In this document: piece after piece, positions 23,566 to 31,567 of the stretch
Position numbering within the stretch: position 1 is the first letter of the stretch
Layout: the number at the start of each line of letters is the position of its first letter
Source of the DNA: Plantactinospora endophytica
Lineage (GTDB): Bacteria; Actinomycetota; Actinomycetes; Mycobacteriales; Micromonosporaceae
Direction: 5' to 3'
Length of the DNA: 64,000 bases
Assembly (NCBI RefSeq): GCF_016862915.1
Contig: NZ_BONW01000046.1
Coordinates: 62,001-126,000 of the forward strand
Made by a program: the position numbers and the translations under genes
The notes under the pieces: model-generated
Seen by the model: only the letters and a program-made list of their open reading frames with translations
Told to the model about the DNA's origin: nothing
The model's database searches: none

Positions 23566-26178
23566 TCAGCCGGCACCGAAGCAGACGAAGGCCGCCGCCG
23601 TGGCCTGCGCCGAGCCGTCGCCGGTGGCGGCGAACTCCCGCTGGGCGGCGGCGAGCGCCGACGCCGGTCGTACGCCGGCACCCATCCGGCGGTGCAGGTC
23701 CAGCATCAGCGTGCTGGTCAGGTCCGCCGGCACCGGCAGCACGGTGGCGATCAGACTGCTGGCGCCGAGGGCCAGCAGCACCGAGGTGAAGCCCATCACC
23801 TCGTCGCCGGGGCGTACCCCGGACAGCCCCGAGTCGCAGGCGGAGAGCACCACACAGCCGGGCGGTCGGGGCAGCCGCTCCAACTCGTACGCGGTCAGCG
23901 GGCCGTCGGCGAGTTCCAGTGTGGAGAAGAGCGGATTGTCGGCCCGGAACGCCCCGTGCGCCGCGATGTGTGCCAGCCGTGCCCCGTCCAGTGCCGTGGT
24001 CACCGCCTCGGCGGTCGCGCCCCCGCCGGTCAGCAGACGCGCCCCGGGCAGCACCCGGCTCAGCAGGCGTACCTCGGTCTCGGCGGCGGGCAGGCGCGGA
24101 CCGGCAGCCAGCAGGGGCGGCCCGTCCGGCACCGTACGGCGGGCCGCGTGCAGCCATGCCGTCGCCGACGGGGCCACGGTCACCGGCCGCCCCGCACAGG
24201 TCGGCAGACCCGCCCAGGCGACGCCGTGCAACGCCCCGATCGGCACTATCACCAGCGGCCGGTCGGCCAGGCGTACCCGCAGCGGCCCGAAGAGCTGCCG
24301 GTCCAGGGCCTCCGCGGTGTGTGCGACCCCGGCCCACGCGTCGGGGACGTCGCCGGTGACGACCAGCCGGCGCAGGCCGAACCGGTGCAGCCGGGCCGCG
24401 TGCACTGCCGCGTCGAGCGGACCGAGGTCGTGCAGGGTGGCCCGGCCGTCCCGGAGCAGCACCGCCCGGAGCCGCTCCCGGTGGGCGACGAGTTCCACCA
24501 GTACGGCGCTGCCGAGCCGCTCGCCGAGGGTGCGCACACCCGGCGGTGCCAGCAGTCCGCCGGTGCCGTCGACTCCCCGGGCCAGCTCCCGGATGTGCCG
24601 TTCGAGCCGGTGTTGGCGACGCCGCAGTGCGGTCACCGGCCGGCCCGCGAGCAGCGCCTCCTCCAGCGCGCCGCTGACCATCCGCAGCTCGGCCAGGGCG
24701 GCGGCCAGTCCGACGTCCTGCGGCGGAAGCACCGCCCGCATCCGCAGCGCACTGGCTCGCCACCGCTCCGTCCAGGCGAGCACCTGGCCGGGCGTACCGG
24801 AGCTGATCGCGAGGTCGACTCCCTCGGCCGCCAGTTCCTGGCCGTGTGCGCCGCTGTGTGCGCGCAGTTCGGTGGCGCCCAGCGCGGTCCGGTAGCCGTC
24901 GAGCACCGCCAGTCCGCGCTGCAACGCGCGGGCGCCGCCCCGATGGTCGCCGCCGAGCCGCCGGGACAGCGCCAGCGCGTACCAGCCCTGTGCCCGCCGC
25001 GACGCCGTCCCCCGGCGGCGGGCCCGGGCGGCGACCGCCAGCAGGTCGACAGCCCGCCCGGTACGACCGAGCGCGGCGGCCAGCCGGGCGGCCTCGATCC
25101 GGGTGGTCAGGGCCGGGTCCGGCCATCCGGTGGCGTCGAGCTGGTCGGCGGTACGCACCAGCGCGGTCAGCAGTGCCGCCGAGCGGGTACCCCGACGGAG
25201 TTCCGCGCGGAGTTCGACGTGTCGGGCGAAGGCGGCCCAGGTGCGGCGCCCCTGGCGGCGGAAGCGGATCCGTGCCGCAGCGGCGGTGGTGGTGGCGGTG
25301 TCCAGATCACCGGCGAGCAGCGCGGCCCGGGCTCGGGCGAGCAGTGCCTCGGCGAGATCCGAGGCCATGCCCCGCCGCCGCAGCTCCCGGACGGCGAGGC
25401 TGGCCACCTCGACCGCCTCGTCGACCAGCGGTACCGAGAGCAGCAGCTCGAACCGGTCCAGCAGCAGTGCCGGGCGGGGCACCTTGAGCTGCGCGTACTC
25501 CTCTTCGACGGCGGCGAAGCGGCGCAGCGCCCCGGGGATGTCGCCGCCGTGGCTGGCGGCGATGCCGAGGTTCCAGCGGACGTCGGCGGCGGCCAGGTCC
25601 AGTCCGAGCCGTTGGAAGATGGCGGCGGCGGGGCCGAGATCGTCGTCGGCGCCCGGGGTCGCGCCCCGGTGCGCGTTGAGCAGCCCCCGGTTGTTCCGGG
25701 CGCGCGCCTCCAGCAGCAGGTCGCCCTCGCGTTGGGCGATCTCCACCGCGATCCCGTACTCCCGGACCGCCTCCTCGAACTGGCCACGGAAGTGCAGCAC
25801 CACACCCCGCTGCATCCGGGCCCGCCCGGCGTCGGCACCGGTCAACTCGGGCAGCGCCGAGGTGACCTCGGCCAGCGCGGCGGAGGTACGGCCGGCGTTG
25901 GCGAGCACGTAGCCGAGGCTCATCCGGGCCAGGGCCGCCACCCGGGGTGATCCGGCGGCCCGCAGCGCGCGGCGCAGGTGGCGCAGTGCCCCGGGCAGGT
26001 CGTTGAGTTCCCGCAGGGCCAGCCCGATCGCCCGTTCTGCGGTGGAGCGCTCGTCCGGGTCGGACCGCGCGGTCGCCAGCACCCGCCGCCCGAGCATGAT
26101 CGCTTCCCGGGGATAGCGCTGGACGGCGTCGAGCGCGGCCCCGGCCGTGGGAGCGGCGGAGCCGACGCTGTCACCCAT
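23566..26178 (-). CDS. TPR-CHAT protein (caspase-like protease with TPR sensor region)
   Basis: An 870-residue protein. Roughly residues 1-420 are consecutive tetratricopeptide repeats (for example DLPGALRHLRRALRAAG, GQFEEAVREYGIAVEIAQREGD). A linker of about 150 residues follows, then a C-terminal CHAT domain (about 540-870). The catalytic dyad is intact: His in LAHIAAHGAF (about H741) and Cys in VVLSACDSG (about C781), with the following FTSVLLALGASSLIATVLPVP typical of CHAT proteases. It is divergent from an S8 protease, a sigma factor and a coupled unknown protein. This grouping recalls TPR-CHAT proteases that trigger sigma factor release. Target and trigger are unknown. ATG 26178 has only a weak ribosome-binding site. 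Confidence 0.88.
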   Translation of the reverse strand: MGDSVGSAAPTAGAALDAVQRYPREAIMLGRRVLATARSDPDERSTAERAIGLALRELNDLPGALRHLRRALRAAGSPRVAALARMSLGYVLANAGRTSAALAEVTSALPELTGADAGRARMQRGVVLHFRGQFEEAVREYGIAVEIAQREGDLLLEARARNNRGLLNAHRGATPGADDDLGPAAAIFQRLGLDLAAADVRWNLGIAASHGGDIPGALRRFAAVEEEYAQLKVPRPALLLDRFELLLSVPLVDEAVEVASLAVRELRRRGMASDLAEALLARARAALLAGDLDTATTTAAAARIRFRRQGRRTWAAFARHVELRAELRRGTRSAALLTALVRTADQLDATGWPDPALTTRIEAARLAAALGRTGRAVDLLAVAARARRRGTASRRAQGWYALALSRRLGGDHRGGARALQRGLAVLDGYRTALGATELRAHSGAHGQELAAEGVDLAISSGTPGQVLAWTERWRASALRMRAVLPPQDVGLAAALAELRMVSGALEEALLAGRPVTALRRRQHRLERHIRELARGVDGTGGLLAPPGVRTLGERLGSAVLVELVAHRERLRAVLLRDGRATLHDLGPLDAAVHAARLHRFGLRRLVVTGDVPDAWAGVAHTAEALDRQLFGPLRVRLADRPLVIVPIGALHGVAWAGLPTCAGRPVTVAPSATAWLHAARRTVPDGPPLLAAGPRLPAAETEVRLLSRVLPGARLLTGGGATAEAVTTALDGARLAHIAAHGAFRADNPLFSTLELADGPLTAYELERLPRPPGCVVLSACDSGLSGVRPGDEVMGFTSVLLALGASSLIATVLPVPADLTSTLMLDLHRRMGAGVRPASALAAAQREFAATGDGSAQATAAAFVCFGAG

Positions 26179-26271
26179 GCGGACAGAATCCCCGATCGAT
26201 CACCTTGGGTCAATCTGTACGGTTATCCGAAAAGAGGTGATTCCACCGAGGTCCTGTCGGATCCATGATTA

Positions 26272-26300
26272 TTGACAATCGGCTATAGCTGGAAAAGAAT
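26272..26300 (+). promoter_or_regulatory. Candidate promoter of the S8-sigma operon
   Basis: TTGACA at 26272-26277 is followed after 17 bases by AAGAAT (26295-26300). The -35 is perfect and the -10 only fair. The surrounding AT-rich patch is the only such stretch between the divergent CHAT and S8 genes. Confidence 0.4.
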
Positions 26301-26371
26301 TGACGCCCCCGGGGGAATGTTCGAGGAGTTGGCTCGCCGACCGCACTTCTTTCGTCCATTTGGGAGGACCG

Positions 26372-27682
26372 GTGTCGCCTGACCGCCCCGTCGCGCCGCG
26401 CCCGAACAGTCGGTTGTCCCGTCGACATCTGATGGCGTTGCTCGGGCTGACCGCAGCCGCACCGTTGGGCGTCGGACTGCGACCGGGGGTGGCCGCCGCG
26501 GACAACGGCGACGACGAGGCGTACCAGCGGGCATTTCAGCAACTGCTGGCGGCCGATCGTGACGTGCTGTTCCACGGCGAGGCCGGCCGGGAGTTCCTCT
26601 ACCGCCCCCGGCAGTTGCTGGTGGCCAACCCGGACACCCAACGGGTGCTGGTCATGCTGCGGAAGGCCGGGCATCCGGTCACCCCGGCCGGCGAGTTCGC
26701 CGGCGTCACCCGGCTGCGCTTCGAGCGGGAGGCCGACGTGCCCTCCGTGGTGGCGAAACTGCGTGATCCCCGGCAGTGGCCCAACCAGCCGGTCCCGAAG
26801 GTGCAGCCGCACCACGTGCTGCTGGGCTACGGCAACATCATGGGCAACCCGGGCGGGCCGCCGCAGGTAGCCGCCGCCCTGCCCGCACCGGATCCGGCGC
26901 ACGCCGGTGACGGCGCCGGGGTGACGGTGGGCATCTGCGACACCGGGGTCTGGCGACTGGCAGGCGCCCGCCATCCGGACTGGCTCGGCGGCGGCTACCT
27001 GCCGCAGGTCGACGACGAGGACCCGCTCTACCTGCACAGCGACGTGCTCGGCCCGCAGGGCGGGCACGGCACCTTCGTCGCCGGGGTGGTCCGGCAGGCC
27101 GCGCCGGGCGTGCGGTTCGACCCCGAGCCGGCGCTGAGCCCGATCGGCATCGGCGACGAGGCGATGCTGGCGGCGGCGCTGGCCGGGCTCGGCCCGGAGG
27201 TGTCGATCGTCAACCTGTCGCTGGGCTGTTCCACCCAGGACGACCTGCCGCCGCTGCCGCTGGTGAACGTCCTCGCCGGCCGGCGGCCGGGCAGCGTCGT
27301 CGTCGCGGCCGCCGGCAACGCCGGCACCAACCGGCCGACCTGGCCGGCCGCGCTGCCCGACGTACTGGCGGTGGCGGCGGTGAGCGAGGGGGCGACGGGA
27401 TTGCTGCCGGCCGCGTACAGCAGTTTCGGGTCCTGGGCGGACGCCTGCGCCGTCGGCGAGCGGACCAGCACCTACGTCGACGGCCGGCTGCTGCTGCCCG
27501 GACGGCCGGCCAAGCAGTTCCTCGGGTACGCGGCCTGGGCCGGCACCTCCTTCGCGGCGGCACACGTCTCGGGCCGACTGGCCGCCGTGACGAGTGCCAC
27601 CGGGCTCGACGCCGAACAGGCCCGCCTGGTGCTGCTCGGCCATCCTGCCTGGCACCCCGACTACGGCGTACTCGTTGGCTGA
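26372..27682 (+). CDS. Tat-exported S8 (subtilisin-like) serine protease
   Basis: A 436-residue protease from GTG 26372 (GGGAGG at 26362-26367). A twin-arginine signal (RLSRRHLMALLGLTAAAPLG, about 14-33) predicts Tat export. A propeptide-like region of about 130 residues precedes the catalytic domain. The triad is complete: D190 in GICDTGVW, H232 in GGHGTFVAG, S393 in AGTSFAAAH, with oxyanion Asn in AAAGNAG (about 316). It is followed directly by a sigma factor whose TTG overlaps its stop. The divergent TPR-CHAT gene suggests a protease-linked signalling cluster. Confidence 0.9.
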   Translation: MSPDRPVAPRPNSRLSRRHLMALLGLTAAAPLGVGLRPGVAAADNGDDEAYQRAFQQLLAADRDVLFHGEAGREFLYRPRQLLVANPDTQRVLVMLRKAGHPVTPAGEFAGVTRLRFEREADVPSVVAKLRDPRQWPNQPVPKVQPHHVLLGYGNIMGNPGGPPQVAAALPAPDPAHAGDGAGVTVGICDTGVWRLAGARHPDWLGGGYLPQVDDEDPLYLHSDVLGPQGGHGTFVAGVVRQAAPGVRFDPEPALSPIGIGDEAMLAAALAGLGPEVSIVNLSLGCSTQDDLPPLPLVNVLAGRRPGSVVVAAAGNAGTNRPTWPAALPDVLAVAAVSEGATGLLPAAYSSFGSWADACAVGERTSTYVDGRLLLPGRPAKQFLGYAAWAGTSFAAAHVSGRLAAVTSATGLDAEQARLVLLGHPAWHPDYGVLVG

Positions 27683-28373
27683 GCGTCCGGATTCCGCCAC
27701 GCGTCCCGAGGTCGGTGCGGCACCGGACGTCCCGGCGGCCGACGAGATCCTCGCCGGCCTGGTGTCGGCCGCCGCCAACGGCGACGAACCCGCCTGGGCC
27801 GAGCTGGTCCGCCGATACGCCCCGCTGGTGCTGTCGGTGATCCGGGCACACCGGTTGAACCGGACCGACGCGGCCGACGTGAACCAGACCGTCTGGCTGC
27901 GTCTGGTGGAGCACCTGGGCCGGGTACGCGAGCCGGCCGCCCTGGCGACCTGGCTGGCCACCACCACCCGGCGGGAGTGTTACCGGCTGGTCCGGATCGG
28001 CCGGCGCACCCAGCCGTTCGACCCGCTCGACGACGCCGTCGAGGCGACCATCGGCGCCCTGCTGCCGCAGGATCCCTCGGCACCGGACGAGAACCTGCTC
28101 CGGGCGGAACGCCGGCAGGCGCTGCGGGACGGCTTCGGCCAGCTTCCGGCCCGCTGCCGGGAGTTGCTGTCCCTGCTGGTCTCGGATCCGCCGGCCAGCT
28201 ACCGGGAGATCGCCGAGCGGTTGGGCATGCCGATCGGCAGCATCGGCCCGTCGCAGGCGCGTTGCCTGCGTAAGCTGCGCAACTCCCCGGCGCTCGCCGC
28301 GTTCGTCGGGGCGTCCCCGGATGCCGAGGGGAGCGGAGGTGACCGCGATGGGGCTGTGGCCGCCGGCCGATGA
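27675..28373 (+). CDS. RNA polymerase sigma-70 family (ECF-like) sigma factor
   Basis: A 232-residue sigma factor. TTG at 27675 overlaps the S8 stop; no better start keeps region 2 intact, so coupling is likely. Region 2 reads WAELVRRYAPLVLSVIRAHRLNRTDAADVNQTVWLRLVEHL; region 4 is QLPARCRELLSLLVSDPPASYREIAERLGMPIGSIGPSQARCLRKLR. No zinc anti-sigma signature protein is adjacent. The next gene overlaps it by 26 bases and is the natural candidate for its regulator. Promoter targets are not known. Confidence 0.86.
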   Translation: MAERPDSATRPEVGAAPDVPAADEILAGLVSAAANGDEPAWAELVRRYAPLVLSVIRAHRLNRTDAADVNQTVWLRLVEHLGRVREPAALATWLATTTRRECYRLVRIGRRTQPFDPLDDAVEATIGALLPQDPSAPDENLLRAERRQALRDGFGQLPARCRELLSLLVSDPPASYREIAERLGMPIGSIGPSQARCLRKLRNSPALAAFVGASPDAEGSGGDRDGAVAAGR

Positions 28374-28812
28374 CGACGGCCTGCTGAGCGAGCTGGGTGC
28401 CGCGCTGCGCGATTCGGGACCGCCGCCGGAGGAGTTCCTGGCCGCCGGGTACGCGGCGTTGACCTGGCGTACCGTCGACGCCGAGCTGGCCATCGCCGAG
28501 CTGACCTTCGACTCGGCGTGCGACCCCGAGCCCGCCGGGCTGACCCGCTCCACCGGCTCGACCCGCGCCCTGGCGTTCCACGCCGGTCCGGTCGTCGTCG
28601 CGATCGAGGTGACCGCGACCGGCATCGTCGGTCAGCTTTCGCCGGCTCGCGGCGGCCGGGTCGTCGCCCGCACCCCACACGGCCCGTACGAGGAGGTGGC
28701 GGTGGACCCGGTCGGCTTCTTCTCGCTGGGTCCGCCGCCGTCCGGCCCGGTCCAGCTACACGCGTTGACGTCGGACTACGCGGTGGCGACCAGTTGGGTC
28801 CCGCTCGGCTGA
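28348..28812 (+). CDS. Unknown protein coupled to the CHAT/S8-associated sigma factor
   Basis: A 154-residue soluble protein. ATG 28348 has a good GGAGGTGA upstream, inside the sigma gene; ATG 28321 is possible but lacks one. The first 65 residues are acidic and helical (DDDGLLSELGAALRDSG, AELAIAELTFDSACD). The rest is beta-rich (ALAFHAGPVVVAIEVTATGIVGQLSPARGG, VDPVGFFSLGPPPSGPVQLHAL), like a small carboxypeptidase-regulatory or Ig-like fold. No membrane segment is seen. Position suggests an anti-sigma, adaptor or protease substrate. That role is inference. Confidence 0.6.
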   Translation: MGLWPPADDDGLLSELGAALRDSGPPPEEFLAAGYAALTWRTVDAELAIAELTFDSACDPEPAGLTRSTGSTRALAFHAGPVVVAIEVTATGIVGQLSPARGGRVVARTPHGPYEEVAVDPVGFFSLGPPPSGPVQLHALTSDYAVATSWVPLG

Positions 28813-29134
28813 ACCGACCCGCACGTCGGCCACCACCCTGGAACCGCCGACCGCGCCGCTGTTCCACGGTGCCCGACGCAGGTGCCCGGACACCTGTGGT
28901 CGTACAAGAGGGCGCTCCGGCTCCGTTGATACAAATAGGCGCGTAATTCTTCCCGATGGCATTCCGCCTTATTCGAGAATTACTCCCTCCCCGGCAAATG
29001 AGGGCACGCGCGGCAATCGATTTATTCGCCTGTTCCATTGCCTCTGACCATTCGATTAGAGTCGTTTCGCCGGCTGAAGCGCGAGCGCGATCCTCATTAC
29101 TCATCGCCCCAGTATCCGAGGAGAAGGAATCCCC
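28813..29134. other. 322-bp AT-enriched intergenic region
   Basis: Bases 28930-29110 are clearly less GC-rich than anywhere nearby (for example TACAAATAGG, GAATTACT, CGATTTATTCG). No gene is evident. It most likely holds the promoter of the secreted protein at 29135. Confidence 0.5.
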
Positions 29135-30172
29135 ATGAGCACTGCGAGTCCACGCCTGCTCCGAACTCCCATAGTGTTGTTCGGCGCGGTACTGGCGACG
29201 CTGCTGACCGTCTCGACCAGTGGCGCCGCCCTGGGCGGCGGCGTCGAGGCCGGGTCGACGGCCGGTGCGACGGTGTCCGCGCGTACCGACGCGTTCATGA
29301 AGGACACCGCGTCGGATGTCGGGAACGAGCCGCACGGAGCGATCTACTCGTCCTTCTTCAACAGCCCGGACGTCAAGATCTGCCCTGACGCGATCGAGTG
29401 CACGTCGCACACGAACCCGGTCGTCGGGTCGACCAGCTACATCTTCGCCAAGCTCCGGAACCCGGGCCCGTACGGGTCGGGGACCAGCTCCGGCACGCTG
29501 CGCGCGTACTACACCACCTCGGGTGGCGCCGCGAACTGGCCGGCACACTGGACCCCGATCGGCTCGAAGACCCTGCTGGTCGCGCCCGGCGAGACGGTCA
29601 CCTCCATCGAGTGGCCGAACGTGCCCTCCATCGGGCACTTCTGCCTCCTGCTCCGCTGGGAGTCCGGGACCGATCCGATGAACTTCGAGGGTACGACGAC
29701 CTCCATCAACACCCAGTACAACAACAACCTCGTCTGGAAGAACGCCAACACCGTCCCGGCCAACCCGGGCGGAGCGCCGACGGACCGGCCGTACGCGCTG
29801 GCGAACGGGCTGCCGGTACCAGCCAACTTCGACCTCGTGTTCCGGCCGGTGGACCAGGTCGTGCCGAACGTGCGGATCGTGGTCGATCTCGGCCCGGAAC
29901 TGTTCGAGCGCTGGGTACGCAACGGCCGGGCGGGTGAGGGCGTCCGGGTGGTCGGTCGGACCCAGTTGGAGGTCGACCCGGGCCGGGGACAGATCAGGGG
30001 CCTGCTGGTCAATCCGGAGGAGCGTCCCGTCGTGAAGTTGAGCTTCGCGGCCGGCGAGGCGGCGCAGAAGCCGTACGTGCTCCAGGTGCTCCAGGTCGGA
30101 CCGGCCCGTGAGCTCGGCGAGAAGTTCGTGGTGGGCGGGGTCGACTACACCATCGTGTCGGGCCGGGGCTGA
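29135..30172 (+). CDS. Secreted protein of unknown function
   Basis: A 345-residue protein. ATG 29135 follows GAGGAGAAGG. A Sec signal peptide covers about residues 1-33 (TPIVLFGAVLATLLTVSTSGAALG). The mature part opens with AFMKDTASDVGNEP and contains a beta-rich, CARDB/Ig-like section (VGSTSYIFAKLRNPGPYGSGTSSGTLRAYYTT) and a second beta-rich half. Three cysteines (in KICPDAIEC and GHFCLLLRW) could form disulfides. No catalytic motif is visible. It ends at a strong hairpin. Confidence 0.68.
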   Translation: MSTASPRLLRTPIVLFGAVLATLLTVSTSGAALGGGVEAGSTAGATVSARTDAFMKDTASDVGNEPHGAIYSSFFNSPDVKICPDAIECTSHTNPVVGSTSYIFAKLRNPGPYGSGTSSGTLRAYYTTSGGAANWPAHWTPIGSKTLLVAPGETVTSIEWPNVPSIGHFCLLLRWESGTDPMNFEGTTTSINTQYNNNLVWKNANTVPANPGGAPTDRPYALANGLPVPANFDLVFRPVDQVVPNVRIVVDLGPELFERWVRNGRAGEGVRVVGRTQLEVDPGRGQIRGLLVNPEERPVVKLSFAAGEAAQKPYVLQVLQVGPARELGEKFVVGGVDYTIVSGRG

Positions 30173-30194
30173 CAACGGAGGACGGTGGGCCGGT

Positions 30195-30226
30195 GGGCCG
30201 GGGAGCCGGGGAGGGCTCCCCGGCCC
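30195..30226 (+). terminator. Strong terminator-like hairpin
   Basis: A perfect 13-bp stem (30195-30207 with 30214-30226) and a 6-base loop lie 22 bases after the secreted-protein stop. Confidence 0.75.
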
Positions 30227-30319
30227 ATCCGTGCGTACGTACCGCGCCCGCCCCGACTGCGGCTCCGGGCGCCACCCGCTCGGTGTTCCTCGGCACCGAC
30301 CCGTGGCACGCTGACCGGC

Positions 30320-30934
30320 ATGAGGATCTACGCCGATCGCTTTCCGACCGCTGCCCGTCAACTCCTCACCGACCTGCTCGTCGTCGCCTGGATCTACCTG
30401 TGGATTCGGGCCGCGATGTGGATGCACGACCTGGTGCAGAAGCTCGCCGTACCCGGACAGAAGCTGGAGGGGGCGGGTGGTGGACTGGCCGACAACCTGG
30501 CCGACGCGGGTGGCAAGGTCGGCCGGGTGCCGGTGGTGGGTGACGACCTGACGTCGCCGTTCGAGAAGGCCGCCGGAGCGGCGCGGGCGATGGCCGAGGC
30601 GGGGCGGGACCAGCAGGAGTTGGTCGGGGACCTGGCGATGGCGTTGGCGTTGGCGCTGCTGGTGTTTCCGCTCGGGGTGGTGCTGATGGGGTGGCTGCCG
30701 CTGCGGCTGCGGTGGGTACGCCGGGCCGGTGCCGCCCGGGCGTTGCGGTCGGCGCCGGCCGGGCGGGACCTGTTGGCGCTGCGTGCGTTGGCGAACCAGC
30801 CGATCCGGCGGCTGACCCGGATCGACCCGGACGTGGCGCAGGCGTGGCGGCGGGGTGACGCCGAGGCGGTGGACGCGTTGGCGGCACTGGAGCTGCGTGC
30901 GCTGGGGCTGCGGGCCGCTCCGGTACGCCGCTGA
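30320..30934 (+). CDS. Two-helix membrane protein of unknown function
   Basis: A 204-residue protein starting at ATG 30320. Hydrophobic helices lie near residues 15-38 (LLTDLLVVAWIYLWIRAAMW) and 107-130 (LAMALALALLVFPLGVVLMGW), separated by a soluble loop of about 70 residues with Gly-rich and helical parts. The C-terminal 70 residues are basic and helical (RWVRRAGAARALRSAP). The start context has no clear Shine-Dalgarno. It looks like a common actinobacterial membrane protein, but I cannot name the family. Confidence 0.62.
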   Translation: MRIYADRFPTAARQLLTDLLVVAWIYLWIRAAMWMHDLVQKLAVPGQKLEGAGGGLADNLADAGGKVGRVPVVGDDLTSPFEKAAGAARAMAEAGRDQQELVGDLAMALALALLVFPLGVVLMGWLPLRLRWVRRAGAARALRSAPAGRDLLALRALANQPIRRLTRIDPDVAQAWRRGDAEAVDALAALELRALGLRAAPVRR

Positions 30935-31132
30935 CGCCGGTACGGCCGGCATCACGGGTCCCGCCCGGATTCCTCGCGGCGCTGCGATCCTCGGCGGCGA
31001 TTCCTCGCGTCCCTGGGACGGGGGTTATCCGCACGAATCCACCGGTGCGTGGCGAACGGTTAACCGAGCGTCGACTATAGAGACGGGCCACGACAGAAAC
31101 GTCCGGAAGCACTGGCCGCCCTGCGGAACGGT

Positions 31133-31567
31133 TCAGCCGCCCGGTACCGAGTCGAGTCCGAAGTCGAAGCCCGAAGTCTCGTCGTAGGGGATCGACGGCC
31201 AGAGCGAATCCACGGCCTGCCAGATCGTCCGCACGGCGGCCCAGTCCACGTACGCGCCGATCAGAGTGATCTTGACGAACGCGTCCGACTCCGCGACCCG
31301 GGTGTCGGGTGCCTCGTCGAGGAGGAGGTCCTGGATCTTCGCCCGCAGCAGCTCCGGCGAGCAGTGCAGTTCCAGAAGCAGCACCTCCGCCCGCTCGTCA
31401 CTGCGGTCGGTCCTGCCGACGTAACCGGACCAGACCTGCGTACCCAGGTCGGCGTCCGCGAAGCCGAGTCCGGGGTCGAGCGCCACGATCCTGGCGGACA
31501 GGGCGTCGGCCAAGTCGGCCGCCGACGCCCCGCCCGCCTGGAAGTAGAGCTCAATCTCGTACGTCAC
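31133..31567 (-). CDS. Putative immunity protein for the adjacent Rhs toxin
   Basis: A 144-residue acidic protein that begins at GTG 31567, overlapping the Rhs stop by four bases (GTGA). Such coupling directly downstream of a polymorphic toxin is the usual place for its immunity gene. The sequence (YEIELYFQAGGASAADLADAL, then HCSPELLRAKIQDLLLDEAP, and WQAVDSLWPSIPYDE) looks like a compact alpha/beta protein; I do not match it to a named immunity family. No signal peptide, so it would act in the cytoplasm on the nuclease tip. Confidence 0.65.
   Translation of the reverse strand: MTYEIELYFQAGGASAADLADALSARIVALDPGLGFADADLGTQVWSGYVGRTDRSDERAEVLLLELHCSPELLRAKIQDLLLDEAPDTRVAESDAFVKITLIGAYVDWAAVRTIWQAVDSLWPSIPYDETSGFDFGLDSVPGG

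Noticed and set aside
23566-28812. CRISPR type III-E remnant around the TPR-CHAT gene
   Set aside because: There is no gRAMP effector, no Cas1/Cas2 and no repeat-spacer array. Only the TPR-CHAT and sigma logic is shared.
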